Below are positions 1 through 6,974 of a stretch of DNA of 64,000 nucleotides, piece after piece. Within the stretch, counting starts at the first letter, position 1, and every line of letters begins with the position of its first letter. The translations under genes were made by a program, and so were the position numbers. The stretch is from assembly GCA_016927755.1 (NCBI GenBank), contig JAFGLZ010000222.1, positions 1 through 64,000 of the forward strand, read 5' to 3'. The notes below the pieces were generated by a model. The model was not told the origin of the DNA and did no database searches. It saw only the letters and a list, made by a program, of their open reading frames with translations. The DNA is from Phycisphaerae bacterium. GTDB taxonomy: Bacteria > Planctomycetota > Phycisphaerae > UBA1845 > JAFGLZ01.

Positions 1-362
1 CGTTCGGCAAGGGCAGCGTCCAGAACGTCATCGAGCTCGAGGACGGGCAGGGCGCGATCAAGCTGACCACGGCCTACTACTACCTGCCGGGCGGGACGTG
101 CATCCACAAGTCGGATCGAGCCAAGGAGACCGACAAGTGGGGCGTCGAGCCGAAAATCAAGATCGTTCTCGCGGACGAGGAGATCATCGACGTGCTCAAG
201 GGGCGACGTGACGCTGACATCATCCACAACGGCGCCACGCAGCCGACCACGACCCAGGCCGGCCATGACCTCGTGATCGATCGCCAGCTCGACCAGGGAA
301 TCATGACGCTGGTCGGCGTGCTGACCGACCGCGCCGACCGCGCTACCCGGAAGGCCTCTTAA
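1..362 (+). CDS. C-terminal processing peptidase (S41 family), 3' end only
   Basis: Partial gene whose 5' end lies left of the window; the reading frame begins at base 3 and stops at TAA 360-362, giving the last 119 residues. The visible start, FGKGSVQNVIEL, is the conserved block of tail-specific proteases (CtpA/CtpB/Prc). In that family the Lys of FGKG is the general base of the Ser-Lys dyad; the Ser and the PDZ domain would lie off the edge. The following KLTTAYYYLPGG is also family-typical. These enzymes cleave envelope proteins at their C termini and are normally exported. The tail, rich in charged residues and ending DRATRKAS, has no recognisable domain. A perfect hairpin follows the stop, then tsaD 31 bases downstream. 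Confidence 0.9.
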   Translation, partial: FGKGSVQNVIELEDGQGAIKLTTAYYYLPGGTCIHKSDRAKETDKWGVEPKIKIVLADEEIIDVLKGRRDADIIHNGATQPTTTQAGHDLVIDRQLDQGIMTLVGVLTDRADRATRKAS

Positions 363-382
363 GAGCCGGGCGGGCCCGGCTC
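363..382 (+). terminator. hairpin directly after the S41 stop codon
   Basis: Perfect 8-bp inverted repeat GAGCCGGG / CCCGGCTC around a 4-base loop, starting at the base after the TAA. There is no T-run behind it, so it may be an attenuating or mRNA-protecting hairpin between the protease and tsaD rather than a full intrinsic terminator. Confidence 0.5.
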
Positions 383-393
383 CCATCGCTACC

Positions 394-1404
394 ATGACGC
401 TGATCCTCGGAATCGAGACGAGTTGCGACGAGACGGCCGCGGCGGTCGTGGCGGACGGGCGCGACATCCGCAGCAGCATCGTCGCCAGCCAGATCGATCT
501 TCATCGCAAGTTCGGCGGCGTCGTGCCCGAGATCGCGAGCCGCGCCCACATCCAATGGCTCAACGACACGATCGAGCAGGCCCTCGACGAGGCGGGCGTT
601 GCGGGCGATCAGATCGACGCCGTGGCGGTGGCGCACACGCCGGGGCTGATCGGATGTTTGCTCATCGGCGTGACGGCGGCCAAGGCGCTGTCGTGGGCAT
701 GGGACAAACCCCTCATCGGCGTGGACCATATTCAGGCGCATCTGGCGGCGGTGTCGATGACGTTGCCGCAGCCGCCTTGGCCGGCGATCGGGCTGGTCGT
801 CAGCGGCGGGCACTCGTCGCTGTATCGGGCCGACGATTTCGACCGGATCGAGCTTCTGGGCTGCACCAGCGACGACGCGGCCGGGGAGGCGTTCGACAAG
901 GTCAGCAGCATTCTCGCACTCGGTTATCCCGGGGGGCCCGCAATCGATCGCGCCGCGCAGTCGGGCAACCCGAAGGCGGTCAGCTTCCCGCGAACGATGC
1001 TGGCGCCCGGGTCGCTGGACTTCTCTTTCAGCGGGATCAAGACGGCGGTGCTGTATCACGTTCACGGCCCCGGCAAGACGAGCGGCGGACTCGAGCGTCT
1101 TGGTGAGCAGGACATCGCCGACATCGCGGCGAGCTTTCAGGCGGCCGTGGTCGACGTGCTCGTGGCCAAGACGATGCGAGCGGTCGAGCAAACCGGCGTC
1201 AAGACCGTGACCCTTGGGGGAGGCGTGGCGGCCAACGGGCGTCTGAGACGGCAGATGGCCGACACGTGCGCCGAGCGCGGGCTGACGCTGCACCTGCCGC
1301 CGATGTCGCTCTGCACGGACAACGCCGCGATGGTGGCGGGGCTGGGCTATCACCGACTCCAACGGGGTTACACGTCCGGACTGGAACTCGAAGCCATCGC
1401 CTGA
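394..1404 (+). CDS. tsaD: tRNA N6-threonylcarbamoyladenosine transferase TsaD
   Basis: Transfers the threonylcarbamoyl group to A37 of ANN-decoding tRNAs (t6A), acting in the cytoplasm with TsaB and TsaE. The 336-residue product has the family's usual length. Visible signatures are GIETSCDET at residues 6-14, PEIASRAH at 45-52, the metal-binding pair H112 and H116 in DHIQAHLAA, and D309 in CTDNAAM near the C terminus, matching the H-H-D metal site of the family. Glycine-rich ATP-binding segments (SGGHSSLY, LGGGVAANGRLR) are intact. The ATG follows a hairpin and lacks a strong Shine-Dalgarno sequence. No tsaB or tsaE is visible in the window. The gene looks complete and functional. Confidence 0.97.
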   Translation: MTLILGIETSCDETAAAVVADGRDIRSSIVASQIDLHRKFGGVVPEIASRAHIQWLNDTIEQALDEAGVAGDQIDAVAVAHTPGLIGCLLIGVTAAKALSWAWDKPLIGVDHIQAHLAAVSMTLPQPPWPAIGLVVSGGHSSLYRADDFDRIELLGCTSDDAAGEAFDKVSSILALGYPGGPAIDRAAQSGNPKAVSFPRTMLAPGSLDFSFSGIKTAVLYHVHGPGKTSGGLERLGEQDIADIAASFQAAVVDVLVAKTMRAVEQTGVKTVTLGGGVAANGRLRRQMADTCAERGLTLHLPPMSLCTDNAAMVAGLGYHRLQRGYTSGLELEAIA

Positions 1405-1427
1405 TACACCTTAGGCGTCCGCGACCG

Positions 1428-4145
1428 GTGCTTCGAGGTATCCGACTCTTGCTGACCAACATCACGTTCGCGCTGATGCTTGCCTTTGCGCCCGCGGGGA
1501 GCAAGGGTACGTGGCCCATCGAGCGGTACGATACGCTGAACACGGGCGCGACGTCCCTGCCGGGCAAGATCACGAAACCGGAGATCTGGTGGGAATACTA
1601 TCTGGGTCCGCCGCGTGTGGACCGTGCCGAGATGGGCGTTGCCATCGAGGCTTCCCTGCACGACCTTGACGGCGACGGGCGGAAGGAGTGCGTCGAGGTC
1701 GGCGGTCGGCGGATCGCGGTGATCGACGCTGCTGGTCGGACGTTGTGGTCGTATGCGGTTCCCGAGGCGTCGACGAACGCCCCGCACTGCTACAAGGTGG
1801 CCCGGGTGCTGCCTGGGAGCAAGGGGCTTCAGATCCTCGCGGCGACGGCTCGGATGGACACGGGCGAGGGGTACGCGCGGTGCTTCTCGTTCGAGGGGGG
1901 CGTCGAGGGCGGTAAGCTCGTCTGGGAGACGGCGAACCTGACGGGGATGTACGGCCCGGAGGCGATCGTGGCCGACGTGGACGCGGACGGACGGATGGAG
2001 TTCTGTCTTGCGCCGCACTACCGCGTGCTGATCCTGGACGCGGTGACGGGCAAGGTTGAGCATGAGGTCAAGTGGGAGGTCGGGCGGAACTACGGGCTGT
2101 TCGCGGCGGAGGACGTCGACGGGGACGGTTGCCGCGAGCTGCTGGTGGTCTGCGACTTCGTGCTGCACGTTGACCTCATCGACGTTTCGCCCGGGGGCGT
2201 GGCCAGGCATGCGTGGTCGAAGCGGTTCATTCCCGGGGCGGAGTTCGACGGGGCGCGGCAGATCTACATTCACGCGGGGCTGAACGCACTGGCTGATCTC
2301 GACGGGGACGGTACGTGGGAGATCTGGCTGAACCTGTTCAACTACGCCAAGGACGGCCAGTGGCACTTGCACATCCTGAACGCTCGCGACGGGGCGGTTC
2401 GCTGCGATTTGGCGGGGGTTTACGTTTGCGGGGGGGACGACCTCGATGGGGACGGGCGGATCGAGATCGTGGGGATGGCGTGCAACCGGCAGCGACCCAA
2501 CCGATTCGCCAAGATGGTGGTGCTGAGGTATGCGGGGGGTCGGGTGGATCGGGTGACGGAGCTTGATGGCGTTCGGCCCGTTCTGACCGAACGGGTTCCG
2601 CCGGACCACGTCGCGAGCAACGTTCAGGACGGCTATCGCGGATTGCTCCTGTCGGGGCGTCGGATGTTTGCTGTCGCGTCGACTGACGGTCGGAACGGCG
2701 ACACGCTTGTGGCCTTGGAGTTCGCCGGGGATCGGATCGTCGAGCGGGGCAGGTTCGTTGCGGCGGGGGCTGATCTGGACGTTTTGTCTTTGCGGGAGCG
2801 TGGGGGGCAGGCGCGGCTGACGGTTCGGGACGCTATTGGCGCGTGGCGTGTCGAGCTGGACGGCGATCTGAAGCCGCTTGGGGGACGGCAGGGGGACTCG
2901 TCGCCGGGGTTCGTGGGGACGCCGATCGTGGCTGATCTGGGTGGGGCGTGTAATGCCGTGGTTGTGCCGAACAGCGCGGGGCAGATCGTCGCGCTGCGGC
3001 ACCGGGCCAAGGGCGGGCCGGTGGAGTTGTGGCGGGCGGCGGGTCGCGGGATGACGCAGTCGGCGGGGTATTCCGACGCTAACCGAGGCGTCGTGGCCGG
3101 CGACGTGGACGGGGACGGGCGCGATGAGATCATCTGTTCGCATCGGGCCGACTCCGGGGATGGGACGATTCGGGTGCTTCGCCGGGACGGATCGCTCGTT
3201 TGGGAGCACGCGTTTGAGCGGCTGCCGATCGGCGGGCTGGAGGCGGGGATCGACTTGTGGTCGGTGGGGCGGTTCGGCAAGCGGAAGGGTCTCGACATCT
3301 GGGTGACGCTGCATCGGTCGAGCAAGATCAGCAGCGAGAGCGTCGTTCTGAGCGGGAGCGACGGGCGGGAGATGTGGAACGTCAAGACCGCCACGGCCGA
3401 GACGGGCACGGGCGGGAAGGTCTCGCGATGCTTCGGGCAGGCGTGGCCGTTCATCGCCGACGTCGACGGGGACGGCATCGACGAGATCGGCATGTGCCCG
3501 TACGAGATCTACACGGTGACGCGCGGGAGCGACGGCAGGCACGTGGTCGGGCCGTTGTGGCTGCTGAACAAGCGGTACTTTGGGCGGTGGCTGGCGTACT
3601 TCTCGCCGACGCTGGTCGACTTGGACGGGGACGGCCGGCGGGACGTGTTCTTGAACAGCGCGTCCAACACGGCGGGGGGCGTGGCGGCGGTGGGGCTGGA
3701 CGGCACGCCGAAGTACGTTCACTGGCACACCAACCCGACGGGGTGCGGGAGCTTTCAGGCGGTGGCGGACGTGGATGGTGACGGGAAGGTCGAGATCGGC
3801 GCGGGGCACGTGGACGGGCGATTCCGCTGTTATCGCGGGGCGGACGGTTCGGTACGATGGGAGCACGCGCTGCCGCCGGGGAGCTGTTCGCACGTGATCG
3901 CAGGGGACGTGGACGGGGACGGGCGGGGTGAGTTCGTCTTCGTCGGGCCGGACAATGTGCTGTATGCGTTGAACGGGGAGGCCGACGCCGGCGATCGCGT
4001 GGCGTGGAGGCTTCCGCTGGGGGTGACGGGCACGCCGGTGATCGGCGACGTGGACGGAGACGGAGGCGGGGAGGTGGTGCTGGTCGGGAATGACGGTCGG
4101 CTGCGGGTGATCGGGCAGGCCAGGAACGTTGGGACGAAGGACTGA
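1428..4145 (+). CDS. secreted FG-GAP/VCBS repeat protein
   Basis: About 905 residues. I chose the GTG at 1428 because it follows the tsaD stop and gives a signal-peptide-like N terminus (LRGIRLLLTNITFALMLAF, then APAGS); the open frame extends further upstream but only inside tsaD. The protein is built from repeats carrying DxDGDGxxE calcium-binding loops. I count eleven (for example DLDGDGRKE, DVDADGRME, DVDGDGRDE, DVDGDGIDE, DVDGDGGGE), typical of an integrin-alpha-like beta-propeller (FG-GAP/VCBS). Such proteins are extracellular or periplasmic and serve in adhesion or as scaffolds. No catalytic domain is seen. It is followed 65 bases later by another secreted protein and probably co-transcribed with it. 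Confidence 0.85.
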   Translation: MLRGIRLLLTNITFALMLAFAPAGSKGTWPIERYDTLNTGATSLPGKITKPEIWWEYYLGPPRVDRAEMGVAIEASLHDLDGDGRKECVEVGGRRIAVIDAAGRTLWSYAVPEASTNAPHCYKVARVLPGSKGLQILAATARMDTGEGYARCFSFEGGVEGGKLVWETANLTGMYGPEAIVADVDADGRMEFCLAPHYRVLILDAVTGKVEHEVKWEVGRNYGLFAAEDVDGDGCRELLVVCDFVLHVDLIDVSPGGVARHAWSKRFIPGAEFDGARQIYIHAGLNALADLDGDGTWEIWLNLFNYAKDGQWHLHILNARDGAVRCDLAGVYVCGGDDLDGDGRIEIVGMACNRQRPNRFAKMVVLRYAGGRVDRVTELDGVRPVLTERVPPDHVASNVQDGYRGLLLSGRRMFAVASTDGRNGDTLVALEFAGDRIVERGRFVAAGADLDVLSLRERGGQARLTVRDAIGAWRVELDGDLKPLGGRQGDSSPGFVGTPIVADLGGACNAVVVPNSAGQIVALRHRAKGGPVELWRAAGRGMTQSAGYSDANRGVVAGDVDGDGRDEIICSHRADSGDGTIRVLRRDGSLVWEHAFERLPIGGLEAGIDLWSVGRFGKRKGLDIWVTLHRSSKISSESVVLSGSDGREMWNVKTATAETGTGGKVSRCFGQAWPFIADVDGDGIDEIGMCPYEIYTVTRGSDGRHVVGPLWLLNKRYFGRWLAYFSPTLVDLDGDGRRDVFLNSASNTAGGVAAVGLDGTPKYVHWHTNPTGCGSFQAVADVDGDGKVEIGAGHVDGRFRCYRGADGSVRWEHALPPGSCSHVIAGDVDGDGRGEFVFVGPDNVLYALNGEADAGDRVAWRLPLGVTGTPVIGDVDGDGGGEVVLVGNDGRLRVIGQARNVGTKD

Positions 4146-4210
4146 GACGCGAGGGAATGATGAGACGACGTGAGGAGTTCAGCGGGGATTCGCTCGGGCG
4201 GGGGATTCAT

Positions 4211-5038
4211 ATGATTCCGAGGCGATGGTTGGGGTTTGTGGGCGCGGCGGCGGTTTTGCTCGCGGGGGATGCGGGGATTGTCGCCGGGCAGGAGAAGGGG
4301 CAGGCGTCGAAGCCTGGGACGGTGAGCATCGGCGGGCATGCGTTCAACTTCTCGTGGACGGGCGGACGCCTCGAGGGGGACGAGGTGACGGTTTTGGAGC
4401 GTCCGGACCTGCGGACAGTGACGGGTGAGCGCGGTGCGTTTCGGTTCGACGGGCTGAGGCCGGGCAGCGAGATCTCGCTGATCTTCAAGCGGGACGGCTA
4501 CTTCACGACGCAGACGGCGACGTTCACGCTGGGCAAGGAGGACATCGAGGACGTTTCGTTTCAGGCGCCGCCGCGGGTCATCGTTTCGGCGTACACGATG
4601 CTGCTGGGGTATACGCCGGATCCCAATCGGAGCCAACTCGCCACGACGGTGACGCGGCTGGGCGAGTCGATGTACGGCTCGCACGGGCCCACGCATGGGG
4701 AGCGCGGGGCGACGGTGACGATCGACCCGCCGCTGCCGGTTAGGCATGGGCCGATCTACTTCAACTTGAACCTGGCTCCGGGGGCGGCGGGGATCATCTG
4801 GCCGGACCGGACGCTGAAGGAGACGACGTGGGACGGCGGCGTCTTGTTCATCGACGTGCCGCCGGGCGAGTATACGCTGACGGCGCACAAGCCGGGGGTG
4901 AAGTTCGAGCCGGTCAAGGTCAAGTGTCGCGCGGGGGTGCTGACGAACGCGTCGCCGCCGCACGGGCTGCAGGCGCTGAATCGGTTGGAATCCGAGGAGG
5001 AGCCGCCGCAGCGGGCTCCTCGGCGTCGTCACAAGTAG
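4211..5038 (+). CDS. secreted protein with carboxypeptidase-regulatory-like domain
   Basis: 275 residues from the ATG at 4211, preferred over an in-frame ATG at 4157. It follows a GGGGGA Shine-Dalgarno-like stretch and begins a clean signal peptide (MIPRRWLGFVGAAAVLLAG, cleavage near VAGQ). Residues about 45-115 (RGAFRFDGLRPGSEISL, then FKRDGYFTTQT) read as a carboxypeptidase D regulatory-like beta-sandwich, a fold used as an accessory module in many secreted planctomycete proteins. A second beta-rich part ends in a similar pattern (IDVPPGEYTLTAHKPG). The C terminus is very basic (QRAPRRRHK). No catalytic motif is visible. It lies between the FG-GAP protein and an amidohydrolase in the same direction. 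Confidence 0.7.
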   Translation: MIPRRWLGFVGAAAVLLAGDAGIVAGQEKGQASKPGTVSIGGHAFNFSWTGGRLEGDEVTVLERPDLRTVTGERGAFRFDGLRPGSEISLIFKRDGYFTTQTATFTLGKEDIEDVSFQAPPRVIVSAYTMLLGYTPDPNRSQLATTVTRLGESMYGSHGPTHGERGATVTIDPPLPVRHGPIYFNLNLAPGAAGIIWPDRTLKETTWDGGVLFIDVPPGEYTLTAHKPGVKFEPVKVKCRAGVLTNASPPHGLQALNRLESEEEPPQRAPRRRHK

Positions 5039-5059
5039 GGGCGGCTAGGAGATCACGGC

Positions 5060-5893
5060 ATGACGCGATCGTTTCGGCTGGCGGTGAGTTCGATCGACAA
5101 GCAGAACTGCGTGGAGCACTGCGTCGGGGCGATCGTGGAGGCGGGCACGCGGGGGGCGGACCTCGTGGTGCTGCCGGAGGAGCCGGACATCGTCTCCGGG
5201 GCCGAGCCCGGTGTGCACGCGTTGGACAAGCACCCGGTCTTCGAGGCGTTTCGGTCGGCGGGGATCAAGGCCAAGATCGCCGTCGTCGCGTCGCTGTCGG
5301 CCAAGGTCCAGGGCGGGTACGCGAACACGGGGTTTCTGCTGAGCGGTAAGGGCAAGCTGGTGGGGGTCTATCGCAAGAAGCATCCGGCCCCGTCGGAGGA
5401 GGCGATCGTTACCGCGCCGGCGAGCGGCGATCCGTTTCCGGTGTTCGAGCTGGACGGTGTGAGGCTCGGGATCGGGATGTGTATGGACATCCACTTTCCG
5501 GAGATGTTCCGCATCTATGGGCTCAAGGGGGCGGATCTGGTCTGTCTGCCGACGATGTATCTCGACTATACGGGCGACATGCTGGAGTCGATCGAGAAGG
5601 CTCGGGCGATCGATAGCCAGATGTACTTCGCGCTGTCGCGGTATATCGATAGGCCGTTCCTGGCGGGCAAGAACATGGGGTATGCCAAGGTGATCGCGCC
5701 GGACGGGCGTGTCATCGCGAGCACGGGGCATAAGGACGGCGTGGCGATTGCGGAGTTCGATCCGAAGTGGCGGATGCCGTTTTGGGCCACGGAGGAGCCG
5801 CTCAAGTCGATGTATCCGGATCTGCGGGTGATGTTCGATAGGATTCGGCGGCCGGATTTGTATGGGGAGTTGGTCAAGCCGAAGCAGAGGTAG
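5060..5893 (+). CDS. carbon-nitrogen hydrolase (nitrilase superfamily)
   Basis: 277 residues, the normal size for the superfamily. The Glu-Lys-Cys catalytic triad is readable: E40 in VVLPE, K106/K107 in YRKKHPAP, and C141 in GIGMCMDIHFPE. These cytoplasmic enzymes hydrolyse amide or nitrile C-N bonds through a cysteine thioester; the substrate (amide, carbamoyl amine, omega-amide) cannot be told from sequence. There is no signal peptide. It starts 21 bases after the preceding gene, so co-transcription with the secreted proteins is likely, though a functional link is not evident. The gene marks the left border of a lower-GC segment. Confidence 0.88.
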   Translation: MTRSFRLAVSSIDKQNCVEHCVGAIVEAGTRGADLVVLPEEPDIVSGAEPGVHALDKHPVFEAFRSAGIKAKIAVVASLSAKVQGGYANTGFLLSGKGKLVGVYRKKHPAPSEEAIVTAPASGDPFPVFELDGVRLGIGMCMDIHFPEMFRIYGLKGADLVCLPTMYLDYTGDMLESIEKARAIDSQMYFALSRYIDRPFLAGKNMGYAKVIAPDGRVIASTGHKDGVAIAEFDPKWRMPFWATEEPLKSMYPDLRVMFDRIRRPDLYGELVKPKQR

Positions 5894-6974
5894 ACGTCAA
5901 CTCCTTGGCGGCCAGTCGCATATCAACGGAGATGTACCGAGGGAAGGCGACCCCACCGCTTTCACGATCTTCGGGACTGCGGGCGTGCTGCGGCGTCGTA
6001 TGATTCAGGGCCAAAACCGCCTCCGTGAACCCACCCACTCTCCGTTGCCTCGGTCCTTGGCACCTCCCCAATTCAAGACCTTCTCGAAGAGGCCGTAGAT
6101 GCAGGAGTCATGAGAGCCAGAGACCGTGAAAGCGATGGGGTGAGGCTCCCGCAGAGCTAGACTCAAGGGAATCCGGCTCGCCGGGTGGCCCGTCGCCTTC
6201 AGCGGAGGGGGACACGAATTCCTGTGGCCAGCGATCCTGGACGATTCGGGGGCCAAGGCCAGCTCGCCCCAGAACCACTGGCTGGATGACGTTCTCGTTG
6301 CGGTTGCGGCCGCTTCGGCATTCGGCGTATAGGTGACGGCTGGGCATGAGAGGATGGAAGCGGAATGGCATATGTAGGTGGATGTGTGTGGTTGAACAAG
6401 GACATCGGATGGTCGACAGAGTGGTGACTCGTAACAAGGACTCATCGCCCGATCAGCGTGGCCTAAAACGCCGCCATTGCAGATGCAGGCACTTCCGAGT
6501 AACCTACATGTTTCCGACGTGGAGTAGCAGAGGTGTGCGCCGGAAGGAGTGACGGTATTGTGACAGGCGGATGCCGATGTGGGAAAGCCGGTCTTGCCGA
6601 GAGCAGGAGTCCGCAGGTGGCTGTTCTCCAGCTATGCATTCGATTGGCCTGAGTGCTCGCTCGGGTACAGGACTGAAGTGGTTCTAGAGACTCCGGCGGT
6701 GTGTCTTAGGGAAAAGACGCGAAGAGGGGAAGAGCTCCATTGCGGGAAGGGTTCAGTTTCCATTGTGCATGGGAACGTATCGATGTGACGGGCAGTTGTG
6801 CTGGCCGGAGGTCGATGTGTGGTTTCTCAGACAGATCGGGTTTGATTGCGAAGACTTCCGCCTGCGCCCTGGCATGACATGGAAGGGGTATTGAGCGTCG
6901 CTGTGGTCCCAGGCGATATCGAGTCGTAACATACATCGGCGAACTCGCCTGCGGCATGGAAGGAGATCGATCGA
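5894..6974. other. 1.08-kb stretch without an intact gene, possibly degenerate coding DNA
   Basis: No convincing complete gene is seen. Three open pieces look faintly protein-like. Frame 6144-6332 has no start codon and ends in LDDVLVAVAAASAFGV. Frame 6579-6788 begins MGKPVLPRAGV. An overlapping +1 frame at 6688-6894 ends in PEVDVWFLRQIGFDCEDF and related residues, with a possible ATG at 6769. The last two could be one small gene broken by a frameshift. G+C is visibly lower than in the flanking genes to the left. A Shine-Dalgarno sequence (AAGGAG) for the next gene lies at the right end. Confidence 0.4.

Noticed and set aside
1266..1427. Upstream start of the FG-GAP protein inside tsaD
   Set aside because: The extension is Arg/Ala-rich shadow sequence of tsaD, whereas the GTG at 1428 gives a signal peptide.
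1368..3893. Long open frame of 841 codons antisense to the FG-GAP gene
   Set aside because: It mirrors the Asp/Gly/Val-rich calcium loops on the other strand, has no start support and a Pro/Arg-rich composition typical of shadow frames in high-GC DNA.
6144..6332. Fragment of a DUF429-like predicted nuclease (ending LDDVLVAVAAASAFGV)
   Set aside because: Resemblance rests on a short Asp/Ala-rich helix pattern only; no start codon and no N-terminal motifs are present.
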